The position numbers and the translations under genes are program-made. Shown piece by piece: positions 1 through 9,775 of a stretch of 41,042 nt of DNA. The stretch is from the IMG/VR virus record IMGVR_UViG_3300030451_003423, positions 1-41,042 of that record, one strand, 5' to 3'. Source of the DNA: a virus. The notes beneath the pieces were generated by a model, which worked only from the letters and a program-made list of their open reading frames with translations, was not told where the DNA came from and searched no databases. The stretch's first letter is position 1. Each line of letters opens with the position of its first letter.

Positions 1-1
1 G

Positions 2-82
2 TTCCAAAAAGGTATAAAGGATATGAAAAAATTTGAAAGAACAAAATATAGGACAGGGTTTATTAAGCCATTCGATTTTTAA
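2..82 (+). CDS. C-terminal fragment of a gene cut by the window edge
   Basis: An open frame runs in from the left edge and stops at TAA 80-82, which overlaps the ATG of the next gene (TAATG). The visible tail ends in RTGFIKPFDF. An internal ATG at 23 could also make a 19-residue peptide, but the frame is open to the edge, so a truncated longer gene is more likely. Function unknown; its position places it in the late rightward operon. Confidence 0.5.
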   Translation, partial: FQKGIKDMKKFERTKYRTGFIKPFDF

Positions 83-294
83 TGGAAGAAAAAATTATAA
101 GACAATTAACAAAAATTTCTACAATACAAAAGACAACATACGAAGATTTAAAAGAAATCAAAGATATGTTAAAAGAGCAAAACGGTAGAGTAAGAAAAAA
201 CGAAACAGCTATAGAAAGATTAAACACTATTGCAGGAATTGCACTTGGTAGTGCTATATCTTACATAGCATGGATATTAGGGTTTAAATCATAG
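82..294 (+). CDS. Small coiled-coil protein with C-terminal membrane segment, XhlA/holin-like
   Basis: This 70-residue protein has a charged, heptad-like N-terminal region (about residues 1-48) followed by one hydrophobic segment (about 49-67, IAGIALGSAISYIAWILG). This is the layout of the XhlA haemolysin/holin-accessory family: a soluble coiled coil anchored by a C-terminal transmembrane helix. A role in host lysis, placing or regulating a holin at the inner membrane, is therefore plausible. The start codon overlaps the stop of the upstream gene, implying coupled translation. No endolysin is visible nearby, so the lysis role rests on topology alone; an ejection or tail-assembly membrane protein is an alternative. 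Confidence 0.6.
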   Translation: MEEKIIRQLTKISTIQKTTYEDLKEIKDMLKEQNGRVRKNETAIERLNTIAGIALGSAISYIAWILGFKS

Positions 295-302
295 GAGAAA
301 CA

Positions 303-482
303 ATGGACTTAAAAGAGATGGTAGTTAATTACATATTTAATGATGAAATGAAAGAAAAAATCATTACTAAATTAAACGATAATGTTGACATACCTATTAT
401 TTCTGAAAAGACAGAAGAAAAGATTATTACAGCAATCTATGATTCTGTTGAAGAAGTAGTCAAAGAAGCTATAATGAAGTAA
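303..482 (+). CDS. Small hypothetical protein (59 aa)
   Basis: The ATG at 303 follows a good ribosome binding site (AGGAGAAAC) and the frame ends at TAA 480-482, overlapping the ATG of the next gene. The 59-residue product begins MDLKEMVVNYIFNDEMK and is mostly charged helix with no cysteines or membrane segment. The strong initiation signal and the stop/start overlap argue it is real. I do not recognise the family. Confidence 0.65.
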   Translation: MDLKEMVVNYIFNDEMKEKIITKLNDNVDIPIISEKTEEKIITAIYDSVEEVVKEAIMK

Positions 483-799
483 TGATTAGCAAGTTGTTTG
501 TTCTACTTAATGATTTAACAAATGATGTTAATGGGGACATGGTTGAAAAGATTGGTGTAGAGAGTGAAGTAGAATATAAGAAAAAGCCCGAAAAATGCCC
601 TAAATGCGAAGAAAAAGCTATAGCTGGAGTCGAAATACTAGGAGCATACAAAAAGTCCCTAATATGGCAATGTATGAAATGCGGTGATAGATTTTTGAAA
701 TTAAGTAGAACAAGAACTTTAGAACTTTTGGAAGACGCGACTTCCGCCTGGACTAATCCCAATGATTGGGGAGATACAGAAGATAAAGAACTAAACTAA
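482..799 (+). CDS. Zinc-ribbon protein (105 aa)
   Basis: Two cysteine pairs, C39-P-K-C42 and C64-M-K-C67, are spaced as in a zinc ribbon, with a tryptophan just before the second pair (WQCMKCGDRFLKL). The C-terminal part is acidic and contains WTNPNDWGD. It is translationally coupled to the gene before it (TAATG). Such ribbons in phages bind nucleic acid or protein partners. Its place in the structural/late operon suggests a packaging or assembly accessory role, but nothing in the sequence decides this. Confidence 0.65.
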   Translation: MISKLFVLLNDLTNDVNGDMVEKIGVESEVEYKKKPEKCPKCEEKAIAGVEILGAYKKSLIWQCMKCGDRFLKLSRTRTLELLEDATSAWTNPNDWGDTEDKELN

Positions 800-808
800 G
801 GAGAGTCT

Positions 809-1600
809 ATGGCAAAAGACAAAGGTGTATTAAAACGTGCAGTTGTCACACCAGATAAACATGCACCAATACATGATAAAGCAGCGATAAACGTTGTTAA
901 AAAAGCAATAGAAATAATAAAACCTGATATCTATATAGATTTAGGTGACCTAGGAGAGTGGGGAAGTGTATCCCACCACCAATGGAAAAGAAAAAAACAG
1001 CCACCATTGGAATATATAATACCTAGGATTGATGAAGATGTAAAAGGTGTTAATGAGCTTCTTGACAGTATTGATGAGTCTTTAGATAAAGCTAAGGTAA
1101 AAGAGAAGTATTTATGCGGTGGCAATCACGATGAATGGTGCAACATGTTTGTAGCACAACATCCATATTTACCACAATATAAATTCGAAAATAGTACTAA
1201 TCTAAAAGAAAGAGGATACAAATATTATCCTGCTACTTTAGAACCTAGTAAATGGTTAAAGATTGGTAAACTACACTTTTATCACGGACATCACAAAAAT
1301 GGTATGCACCATGCTAAAGCACATTTAACATTAGGTGCTAATGTAATGTATGGACATCATCATGGACTACAACAAGCATCAGTAACTCATATAGACGGAC
1401 CTAAGTCTGCTTGGAGTTTAGGATGTTTAAAAGATATGAGTCCCGATGCAAATCCATGGCTTGGTGGTAAAGCTATAAATTGGGCACATGCTTTTGCAGT
1501 GGTTGATTACTTTAGAGGAGGCTTATTTACTGTACATATAGTACAAATTATAAATGGCAAAACCTCGTTATGGGGAGAATTGATAGATGGAAATAAATAA
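809..1600 (+). CDS. Calcineurin-like metallophosphoesterase
   Basis: The 263-residue protein carries the ordered metal-binding motifs of the calcineurin-like phosphoesterase superfamily: D16-x-H18 (TPDKHAP), GDLGE at 46-50, GGNHDEW with N106/H107, HGHH near 159-162 and GHHHG at 182-186. The second motif has E where many members have D or H. Family members hydrolyse phosphomono- or diesters (proteins, nucleotides or nucleic acids) using two divalent metals; the substrate here cannot be told. A ribosome binding site (AGGAGAG) precedes the ATG, and the stop overlaps the next start (TAATG). Its place among late genes is notable: it may be made late or carried in the virion rather than acting in early nucleotide metabolism. 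Confidence 0.85.
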   Translation: MAKDKGVLKRAVVTPDKHAPIHDKAAINVVKKAIEIIKPDIYIDLGDLGEWGSVSHHQWKRKKQPPLEYIIPRIDEDVKGVNELLDSIDESLDKAKVKEKYLCGGNHDEWCNMFVAQHPYLPQYKFENSTNLKERGYKYYPATLEPSKWLKIGKLHFYHGHHKNGMHHAKAHLTLGANVMYGHHHGLQQASVTHIDGPKSAWSLGCLKDMSPDANPWLGGKAINWAHAFAVVDYFRGGLFTVHIVQIINGKTSLWGELIDGNK

Positions 1601-1869
1601 TGTTTAATTATGATTACATAAACGCAAATAAAGCTGGATACGGACCAGGAGGTGATGGTCATTGGCCTAGTCGTGTAGGAAGTGGTCCTAATGAAGGTCT
1701 TTTATTAAAGCTTATGAATCACGAAACATTATTAAAAGGTATATTAGAAGATTCTAAACAAGGGTATAATTTTATGTATCAAAACCCTAATACTAATAGA
1801 ACTTATACATTTAATAATCCTCTTCAAGTTTTAGGAAAAAGGTTTGCTGAAAAAAGTTATGGAGAATAA
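1600..1869 (+). CDS. Hypothetical phage protein (89 aa)
   Basis: Coupled at both ends by stop/start overlap. The protein is glycine-rich near the N-terminus (YGPGGDGHWPSRVG) and then contains LLLKLMNHETLL, a pattern I associate with small uncharacterised proteins of marine phages. No membrane segment or catalytic motif is visible. The tight coupling to the phosphoesterase gene suggests linked expression. Confidence 0.6.
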   Translation: MFNYDYINANKAGYGPGGDGHWPSRVGSGPNEGLLLKLMNHETLLKGILEDSKQGYNFMYQNPNTNRTYTFNNPLQVLGKRFAEKSYGE

Positions 1870-2177
1870 TGGACATACTTACAATCTTGGAACAATTTGG
1901 AATACCAGTAGCAGTAGCGATGGCGTTCGGATTTTTTATATGGAAGCAGAACAGATTCATTCAACAGACTCTGATGACAGAATTAGACCAAGACTTCAAG
2001 AGGTTGGAAGGTATCATTATTAAACTCATTGACCAACAAAAGTTGGTTCAAATGGAACAAAAGAAGTTAAATGGTATATTTAAAGCACAAGTAGAAATAA
2101 TTGCTAGATTATCAGGTAACGGATTAAAAGATAAGTTTTTAAGGATGATGGAAAAAGGCGGGATGAATGACGAATGA
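1869..2177 (+). CDS. Membrane-anchored coiled-coil protein, BhlA/UviB holin-like
   Basis: The 102-residue protein has one N-terminal hydrophobic helix (about residues 10-26, FGIPVAVAMAFGFFIW) followed by a charged segment and a long amphipathic helix. This resembles the BhlA/UviB holin-like family: N-terminal anchor, then a short coiled coil. It mirrors the 70-residue protein at 82-294, whose membrane helix is at the other end, so the two could form a lysis or membrane-perturbing pair. The stop overlaps the next ATG (ATGA). The family call rests on topology only. Confidence 0.55.
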   Translation: MDILTILEQFGIPVAVAMAFGFFIWKQNRFIQQTLMTELDQDFKRLEGIIIKLIDQQKLVQMEQKKLNGIFKAQVEIIARLSGNGLKDKFLRMMEKGGMNDE

Positions 2178-2365
2178 TTTTATCTAAAATGCTAGTAAAC
2201 CAAATTGCCACATATCTAACTAAACATTTTAAGTTAGATAAAATGATGGCGTATGTATTTGACAAAAACGAGTTAGATGCAAAAGTTGAGCAGTTAGAAA
2301 AAAGAATTAACTTATTAGAGAATTTTAAATGTAATTATAAACCAAAGGAGGAAGATAATGGCTAG
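2174..2365 (+). CDS. Small coiled-coil hypothetical protein (63 aa)
   Basis: Starts inside the stop of the previous gene (ATGA) and ends just beyond the start of the next. Residues about 30-50 (ELDAKVEQLEKRINLLENF) form a clear leucine heptad coiled coil. The N-terminal half is amphipathic. No known family recognised. Confidence 0.55.
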   Translation: MILSKMLVNQIATYLTKHFKLDKMMAYVFDKNELDAKVEQLEKRINLLENFKCNYKPKEEDNG

Positions 2366-2834
2366 GTCATATGGAACAGCCACTCTGACATTAACAGTAA
2401 CTGAAGCTATTACTTTAAATAGTAAAGACGAAGGACAAACACATTCTCATACTATCGCTTCTGTAAGTGATATATATAGAAGAACTGAAAGTATACCAAC
2501 ATCAGAAACAACAGTTTTAGGATTTGATGGTTCTGCAGTAGGTAAAGGTCAGTTTGTAGAAGGTAACGTAAAGTATCTTAGAATAACTAATTTAGATGAT
2601 ACTAACTATGTTGCTTTATTCTTTAAAAATGAAAACAGTGACGAAGTATGTATAAAAGTAGATAAAGGTCAATCTTTTATTTTATGTCCTGATTTGTCAA
2701 GTGGTGTTGTTGATGTTATGGATGCTAATTCAGCTGGAGTTGCTGCTAAAGCAGGTTTAGGTGATTTAACAGAAGTTAGAGCACAAGCTGATACAGCTGC
2801 TGTTGATATAGAAATTTACATGGCACTTACTTAA
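2358..2834 (+). CDS. Small virion structural protein (158 aa)
   Basis: A strong Shine-Dalgarno (AAAGGAGGAAG) precedes the ATG at 2358, even though the gene starts within the previous one. The protein is beta-rich, with threonine/valine strands at the N-terminus (ATLTLTVTEAITL) and later KYLRITNLDDTNYVALFF. This is like small tail or decoration proteins of marine phages. The stop overlaps the start of the 2313-residue tail protein, so it is probably made with it and may cap or complete the same structure. Confidence 0.6.
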   Translation: MARSYGTATLTLTVTEAITLNSKDEGQTHSHTIASVSDIYRRTESIPTSETTVLGFDGSAVGKGQFVEGNVKYLRITNLDDTNYVALFFKNENSDEVCIKVDKGQSFILCPDLSSGVVDVMDANSAGVAAKAGLGDLTEVRAQADTAAVDIEIYMALT

Positions 2835-5800
2835 TGGCTATAGATGTAAAAGAAGTAAGTAAGTTTACTAGTGGACTTATAGGAGCATCCTCTGAAACTG
2901 ATATAGGTGACGATTTTGCCACCTTTTCACTTGATGTAGATAGTGAGTTTGAAAGAGGTGCTCTTCGTGGTATAAAGGGTAATTATATACTTGGTGATTC
3001 AGGTTGGGAATTGCCACGTTATTCTAGATGGAGATTACGTTTTACTAGTGACACTTTACTTAATTATACAGGTAACGGTTTTTTGTTATATGGCTATAAT
3101 AAAACATTTTTAATTTATTATAACGTAAGCGGAACAGTACCTGCAGCTGTTACAGCTCAAGCAAGTTCAAAAAATTGGACAGTTGTAAATATAAATGCAA
3201 CTGGATATAATGATAAAAAACAATTTGCTGATGCAACTATTACAGCAATTAATAATTTAGAACCTAATACTGCGCTTAAAAATGCTAGTAACATAAATAA
3301 TTACTTTACTTCATTTTACACAACTAACTCAGATGGTGACGCATTTGTTGTTATTAGAAGTTTATTTACAGGCAATTTAAATATGCCTCAAAGCCATTCT
3401 GATGATTTAGTTTTTGGTGCGTCTAATTTAAAATTAAAAGTTAATAGTACTACATCTTATGTTATATTTCCTGATAAAGATGAATATGGAGCTATTACAA
3501 CACCTTCTGCGTGGAGTGATACAAAAGATGGTAAATTTGTAAAAGGTAATGGAATACTTCCAGATTCTAATGTTGAAAATATGCCTTATGGATTTAAGTT
3601 TTTAAAGAACATAAATCAAAAAGGTGAATCAAACTTATTTGGTATAACTAATACTTCAAAAGCTAAATTAATTAAAGGATTAGGTACTGAAAATTTATCT
3701 ATTTTAGAAATGGGTTCAATAGCATCTTCTTCTGATAATTTCAATATAACTGCAGAACAAAGAAATAAAAATTTATACATTGGTACTGGAAATTCTAGTG
3801 GCACTAATTCTTTATGGCTTGGACAAATAGATAGAAAACAACTTGATAGAACATATACAGACGAAGATAAACTTGAATCTAATAAATTATATCCATTAGA
3901 TATAAATAACGGTGATATATCTGTAGATAATCTTGTTGTACCTACTTTACATTATGGATTAAATAGCACAAATGGTGGTATAGCTGGTAGTGCAGATATT
4001 TATGCTAATCCTGTAAATGGTAATGATTGGAATAATACAGTTATTACTACAGCTAATATTAGAAGTGTAAATAATTGGGCTAAAAAATGTTTAACAAACG
4101 CAGGTGTTAGTAGTCCTACATTTGCAAGTTTTAAAAAGGGGATGATATTTAGATTAGATATGGGTGATAGCTTTACTGCATCTAGTCAAAACATATCAGT
4201 ATATGGTGGTTCTGGAGAAAATGTATTTACTTATTTAAGGAATTTAAAATCATTTGCAAAAGGTAATTTAGATTCTGTAAACCAAACAGGTGCAGATTCT
4301 AGCACTATAGATTCAACTAATGGTGGAAGTGATGGCGAAGAATTACATAGTGGAGATTTATTTCAATTAGTATACAGTCCTTCTACTGGAACTATAGATG
4401 AAACAGCAGTAGAAACTGATACTGATATGATTAGATTTGTATATATAGGACATTTATCTAGTGATTCAGATTTAGAAGCAAATACAGGTACAGGAAATGC
4501 TAATGCATTTGCTCATGATAATGCTAAATGTTATAGCGGAACTCCTGCTTATGCATTTGGTCATGTAAATGATAGTAATCTTTTATATAGGATAAAAACA
4601 ACTTCTAAAACTGAGACTCAAGTTAGCAATACTTCAAATTCTATTTTAATAAAAGACAGTAAAGGTTCTGATATCTCGTCTTCATATAAATTAGTTGATA
4701 CAGTAGATTTAGAAGATGTATTAGGTGTACCAGGTTTTGAAATAGCAACAATAGCAGAATGTAAAAGTGCAGATGGTGAAGGTAATTTTGGTGGAGATAC
4801 TTCAAATAAAAACTATTATATGGGGTATGGTAAATTATGGGTTGCAAATAAAAATGAGCATAACAAACTATATTTAGTTGATATAACAAATTGGGATGGT
4901 ATAAATGCAGACGAAAACAAGATAACATTTAGAGAAGTCACTCTTGACTTTACTAGAATACATGATACTTTAATTTCTAAAGATGACACTACTTTTGGCG
5001 AAGGTTTAGTTAGACTATGGAATGGTGACTCTGGACAAGAAGATTATGAAGATTTAATTAATGGATATCAATTCAATAGAGAACCTGAAGAAAAGTATAT
5101 TGCTTCTATATGCGAAACATATTCACATAAACCTCATTTAGGTGATGGAGCTGGTGGAGGTTCTGCTGTAGGAGATGGTAAATGGAGAGTGTGGGTTAGT
5201 TATAATAAAATAAATGAAATGCCAAATGAAAGGTGGGATTTATTTTTATACAATTTTAGACCTCAAGCTTGGGAACAATATAGTGGTTCTAGTGACACGC
5301 AAAGTGCTTTAGGAACTACATATTTAATGTATATGTTTGACAAAACACCTCCTTATCAAGAATGTGCATATTATACTTCTAATCCTGGGGATTTTTATGC
5401 GCCTTATGATAAATTTGGAATAGGACATGATAAACCTGCTAATCGACATATATCATCAATAGCTAGTAATGAAGCTGGAAACGACCATGGAGAAGAATTT
5501 TATTCTATAAAAGGTAGTGATACAAGAATAAAACGTAACGGAGCATTTGGATATAGTCAGCTAAAAGAATTTGATGCTCTTGAATTTAGAAATCCATCAG
5601 GAGAAGTATTAAGTTGGTACCACCCTAATGTAGCTAGTGACCCAAATAAAAATCAACATACTTTTCATGCGGGTACAAATTTAGGTTGGGTTTCTAAAGA
5701 GGGTAAATATAGACAATGGGAAAATTTTAGACATTGTTTAAAACCTCATTTTAAAGAATGGTATTTTACAGGAATAACAGGAACTTTATCAGCATCTGAA

Positions 5801-8800
5801 CTTGGTAATTCTGTTGCTCATATTGTTTCATTTTTTGGAAAATTAAGTGGTGAATTTATAACTCATGGAGGAGCTGTATCTGGTAGAGATATAGACAATG
5901 TAAGATTTTGGAGACCTAAATATACTGGAAGCACAATACAATATGAAAATGATATTGTAATGTTTACTATGCATGATAGTCCTGTAGCATTTTCTAGTGT
6001 ATCAGGTGGAGATAATGCTGCTTCTTTTTCAAGTGAAATACAAGGTGCTCCTAACACTAATTCTAGTAGTGTAACTACAGGAAGTGGTGACAATGTTAAA
6101 TTTAATGATACTGAAGCAGGTTGGAGAACTGATAATAGTGTACCTGCAACACAAGGATATAGTAAATTTAATCAGTATAGGTATAATCACGACCATAATG
6201 GTACTTATCAGTTATATGATGATGCTGGCAATGGCACAACTAGAAATGGTTATGTAAATACAGAAGATAATACAAATGGTGGTGCTTATTATGGCCAGGA
6301 TGAATTTGGTCATTATAATATGATTACTATTACTTGGGCTTCTAATGCTGATAATAATGCTATATACAAAGCTTATTCTGATGAAGAGCCAACTGGTGGT
6401 AAGCATCATAGAATATATGGTTATGGATTAGAAAAGTTTAGAATATTAGAAAGATTAAGCACTGATGCAAATTCAGATGAAGGATTTAATGAAAGTGAAG
6501 ATAATATATGGAGATTACAAGGGCAAAGTTTATCTGATTATGATAAACAACCTGAAACACAATTTGGTACAGGATATTTAACGTATAGGTATCCGCATAA
6601 TACATCTCCTACAACTACTTTTGGTGATACTAATGCAGGTTTTTATAATACAACTGAAACTGACCCTATAGATATTGGTGAAGATGCTAATAATCCAAAT
6701 GGAACATATTGGGATAATAGAAAAGCTGTATTTTGTTGGAGCACAACAGCTCTTACTGATAGTGTTTATAAAGAAACAGATTATACAAAAGATAGACATC
6801 ATTACACTAATAAATTTCAATCTTTAGTTTCACCTAGGTGTTCGTTTAGAAAACTAGAGTTACCTGCAGGGTATAAATTAGAAAATGTAAAAAATGTAGA
6901 TTTTATTTCTTGGCAAGAAATACACTTTAATTCATCTGAAATGAGGCATGGTTATATTATATCAGGAAAAGCTGAAGAAACTCCTATAGAAGAAGGTATG
7001 CTAATAACAGTAGTAGATAATAAAGCTATTGATTATTATAGAAGAGATGGTATTGGAGTAAATAATGGAATTGATAAATTAAATAATTGGAAAGGTAGCC
7101 AAGCCAAAGCAGCTACTTCACCTCTTGTTCCATTACAAAAACAAACTTATTTAAATGAAAAAAGTTATTATAATCAATTAGTAAGTTATACAAATTCTAA
7201 TTTTATATTTAAAAATTTAAATTCAGGACTTGCTGATAGTCCATATGTTTATAATTTTGGTAATAGAGCAAATCAAATTAGTCAAGATAATAATCCTGTA
7301 ACTGATATAGGTATTAGATTAGAAACTTATAGTCCTATTATAATTGGACAAAATGGTGATAATACAAAAGAAACACTAAGTATATGGATGAGACCTCAGT
7401 TTACAAAAAGTACGACTAATTTAAATAGTATGGGCCTTTTTCCATATTATAAATATGACAAACTATGGAATTATTGGTCAGAAGATGAAAGGTCTCCTAA
7501 TAATAAAAGTGGTGACCCATTAGAAAATCCTAATATAGAGTCAGGATTTGACTATGCAGTTTTAAAAGCTGGTGAAAAAGTTTCAGTTAAAAAAAGACCT
7601 ACAGAGGGTTGGGGAAGTACTGCAGGAACTTCATTTCCTACAACCGAATTGTTAGACAAAGCTTATCCTGCTGCATATGATGATACAGATAATGCACCAA
7701 ATGGGATAGGTTCGCATCTTAAATTATTAAATAATGCTATTCTTTCTATTGGAAATGAAATAGAAGCTGATACAGAAATTATAGATGGCACAGAACAAAA
7801 TGTTGGTGTTGAATTTAAAGCAGAATCTAAAGTTTATTATAAAATAAGTTTAACATACGATGGATTTCAAGAAAGTCCTTTAACAGATAATGAATGGCCA
7901 TATACTGTTACAGCAGATTCTAAAGGTTTAGAATTGTTATTAAGAGTTCCAAATGCTACTGCTTTATCTATTAATTCAAGAGTAACTCATATAAATATTT
8001 ATAGAAGAACAAATAAAAAAGATTTATTTAGACTTGTTAAATCTGTAGCTCTTAATGGAAAAGATGACGTTTTTTCAATTACAGAAAATATGTATGAGCA
8101 TAAATTTAATGATGAACGTACAACTATATCTTATGAAGGATTAAACGGTGTATCACAAACATTGAAACATTTTACACCTAATTATGCACTTAGTTGTCAA
8201 CTTAATGATTTTCTGTTTGTATCTAAAATTAATCACCCAAAAATAGATAATGGTAGCCATATATTACTTCGCTCTAAACAAGGTAAATTTTCTATGTTTG
8301 ATTGGTCAAATGATTTCTTAGATTTACCAATGCAACCTAAAGCAATGGCTGCATTTGCTAATAGAATATTTTTATTTGATGAAAATAATACATACATAGT
8401 CAATCCAGAAGGAATGTATATAGAAGAAAAAACAGAAGGTGTTGGAATATTAAATAGTCAATCAGTTGTAGTAACAGACGATGGAATGTTCTTTGCTGAT
8501 AGAAACAATGTATACGCACACAATGGTAGAAATGCTGTACCTATTGGTGATGCAATACTTTACAATCATAGTAGACCAGAATGGCAAATAGGATACCTAG
8601 ATGCTATCAAAAAAGCAGAATCTTTAGGTTATACACCTAGAGTAGTATATGACTCAATTAAGAAGTCATTATACGTTATTTTACAAGGATTTTCAGAAGT
8701 TGAAAATAGTTTATCAGGTAGTTATGAGAATAATAAATCTAGAATATACTCATTTAACATAAATACTAAACGTTGGGATTATTATAACAGTCCTAATATT

Positions 8801-9775
8801 AATTCTGCTATAGTCACTAATAAAGGTGATGTAGTATTAAATGATGGTTATCAGTTGTATAACTATCGTGTAGATAAACGTAATAGAAAAGCATTTTCTT
8901 GGGAAAGTAAAGAATTTGTTATGGGTAGCAGTAACTATGATAAAGTATTTAAAAGATTGTATATAACAGGTGAATTATGCTTATTAAACTTTAATAATAT
9001 TGACCAAACTAGTTTATATGAAGAAAGTGAAGAGTCAGAAGATTGGGGATTACCTCCTAATCCTGTAAGTACAGAAGGTACTGATTTTGAAGTATTAAAT
9101 GATGAGTATCAATTAAATACATCAAATGCTTCTGAAAGTGACGATTTAAAGGTATATGTTGACGGTGTGCTACAAACGATGAGAGTCCAAAACAGAAAGC
9201 CTCATATTGGTCATTATTTAGCAAATGATAAAACAGCTAGTTTGTATACTATAGAAACTGAATTGCCAACATTTGAAACAGCTACAAATGGTTTAACAGA
9301 TGTTGATGGTAATCCAATTAAAAATGCATTTTCTTTAAATAAGGACTCATTACCTGAATTTGTAAATGCACCTAATAGTCAATATCCAAGCACTACAAAA
9401 CAAGGTGAGTTATCTGAACTTGTACACTTACATAGAGGGCAATACTTGTATATAAGTGGTATTATAGGCGGTAACGAAGTAAAAGAAATTGTTAAAGTTA
9501 AAAAGGTGCATTTAAAATGGACACAAAATGAAGATGGATTAAACACTATAGTAAATAACAATGGTGTAATTGTAGAAGTGTATAGAGGTTTATTAGGTAC
9601 AAAAGCTCAAAATTGGCATGGATTAAATTCAGAAAAAAGACAAATAAGAATAGCTACACCAATACTTAAATTTCCAAGTGGAACTAAGGGAAAGAATTGT
9701 AAAATAGTATTTGACAATCAGAAAAGTTATATTGATTCATTTGCTATAACATATCGTAAAACAAGGATGAAATAA
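2834..9775 (+). CDS. Very large tail protein, nozzle/stabilisation (beta-propeller) type
   Basis: A 2313-residue protein. Its N-terminus has the form seen in podovirus tail nozzle/stabilisation proteins: an opening that describes a D-rich segment ending in GALRGIKG (about residues 40-47). Near the C-terminal third it has the typical propeller blades IFLFDENNTYIVNPEGMYI, then VVVTDDGMFFADRNNVYAHNG and a PIGDAI turn (about residues 1840-1920). T7 gp12 and P22-type equivalents are usually several hundred residues, so this one is expanded several-fold. The added middle is Asn/Ser/Thr/Tyr/Gly-rich and beta-rich, as in receptor-binding or adhesive insertions. It is followed, with a stop/start overlap, by the tail fibre gene. 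The propeller assignment is from pattern recognition; the middle is unassigned. Confidence 0.65.
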   Translation: MAIDVKEVSKFTSGLIGASSETDIGDDFATFSLDVDSEFERGALRGIKGNYILGDSGWELPRYSRWRLRFTSDTLLNYTGNGFLLYGYNKTFLIYYNVSGTVPAAVTAQASSKNWTVVNINATGYNDKKQFADATITAINNLEPNTALKNASNINNYFTSFYTTNSDGDAFVVIRSLFTGNLNMPQSHSDDLVFGASNLKLKVNSTTSYVIFPDKDEYGAITTPSAWSDTKDGKFVKGNGILPDSNVENMPYGFKFLKNINQKGESNLFGITNTSKAKLIKGLGTENLSILEMGSIASSSDNFNITAEQRNKNLYIGTGNSSGTNSLWLGQIDRKQLDRTYTDEDKLESNKLYPLDINNGDISVDNLVVPTLHYGLNSTNGGIAGSADIYANPVNGNDWNNTVITTANIRSVNNWAKKCLTNAGVSSPTFASFKKGMIFRLDMGDSFTASSQNISVYGGSGENVFTYLRNLKSFAKGNLDSVNQTGADSSTIDSTNGGSDGEELHSGDLFQLVYSPSTGTIDETAVETDTDMIRFVYIGHLSSDSDLEANTGTGNANAFAHDNAKCYSGTPAYAFGHVNDSNLLYRIKTTSKTETQVSNTSNSILIKDSKGSDISSSYKLVDTVDLEDVLGVPGFEIATIAECKSADGEGNFGGDTSNKNYYMGYGKLWVANKNEHNKLYLVDITNWDGINADENKITFREVTLDFTRIHDTLISKDDTTFGEGLVRLWNGDSGQEDYEDLINGYQFNREPEEKYIASICETYSHKPHLGDGAGGGSAVGDGKWRVWVSYNKINEMPNERWDLFLYNFRPQAWEQYSGSSDTQSALGTTYLMYMFDKTPPYQECAYYTSNPGDFYAPYDKFGIGHDKPANRHISSIASNEAGNDHGEEFYSIKGSDTRIKRNGAFGYSQLKEFDALEFRNPSGEVLSWYHPNVASDPNKNQHTFHAGTNLGWVSKEGKYRQWENFRHCLKPHFKEWYFTGITGTLSASELGNSVAHIVSFFGKLSGEFITHGGAVSGRDIDNVRFWRPKYTGSTIQYENDIVMFTMHDSPVAFSSVSGGDNAASFSSEIQGAPNTNSSSVTTGSGDNVKFNDTEAGWRTDNSVPATQGYSKFNQYRYNHDHNGTYQLYDDAGNGTTRNGYVNTEDNTNGGAYYGQDEFGHYNMITITWASNADNNAIYKAYSDEEPTGGKHHRIYGYGLEKFRILERLSTDANSDEGFNESEDNIWRLQGQSLSDYDKQPETQFGTGYLTYRYPHNTSPTTTFGDTNAGFYNTTETDPIDIGEDANNPNGTYWDNRKAVFCWSTTALTDSVYKETDYTKDRHHYTNKFQSLVSPRCSFRKLELPAGYKLENVKNVDFISWQEIHFNSSEMRHGYIISGKAEETPIEEGMLITVVDNKAIDYYRRDGIGVNNGIDKLNNWKGSQAKAATSPLVPLQKQTYLNEKSYYNQLVSYTNSNFIFKNLNSGLADSPYVYNFGNRANQISQDNNPVTDIGIRLETYSPIIIGQNGDNTKETLSIWMRPQFTKSTTNLNSMGLFPYYKYDKLWNYWSEDERSPNNKSGDPLENPNIESGFDYAVLKAGEKVSVKKRPTEGWGSTAGTSFPTTELLDKAYPAAYDDTDNAPNGIGSHLKLLNNAILSIGNEIEADTEIIDGTEQNVGVEFKAESKVYYKISLTYDGFQESPLTDNEWPYTVTADSKGLELLLRVPNATALSINSRVTHINIYRRTNKKDLFRLVKSVALNGKDDVFSITENMYEHKFNDERTTISYEGLNGVSQTLKHFTPNYALSCQLNDFLFVSKINHPKIDNGSHILLRSKQGKFSMFDWSNDFLDLPMQPKAMAAFANRIFLFDENNTYIVNPEGMYIEEKTEGVGILNSQSVVVTDDGMFFADRNNVYAHNGRNAVPIGDAILYNHSRPEWQIGYLDAIKKAESLGYTPRVVYDSIKKSLYVILQGFSEVENSLSGSYENNKSRIYSFNINTKRWDYYNSPNINSAIVTNKGDVVLNDGYQLYNYRVDKRNRKAFSWESKEFVMGSSNYDKVFKRLYITGELCLLNFNNIDQTSLYEESEESEDWGLPPNPVSTEGTDFEVLNDEYQLNTSNASESDDLKVYVDGVLQTMRVQNRKPHIGHYLANDKTASLYTIETELPTFETATNGLTDVDGNPIKNAFSLNKDSLPEFVNAPNSQYPSTTKQGELSELVHLHRGQYLYISGIIGGNEVKEIVKVKKVHLKWTQNEDGLNTIVNNNGVIVEVYRGLLGTKAQNWHGLNSEKRQIRIATPILKFPSGTKGKNCKIVFDNQKSYIDSFAITYRKTRMK

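Noticed and set aside
4641-4928. Leftward frames within the tail and fibre genes (for example here and at 5863-6093, 10113-10427, 12987-13325)
   Set aside because: They are opposite-strand shadows of long AT-rich genes, without ribosome binding sites or domain-like sequence.
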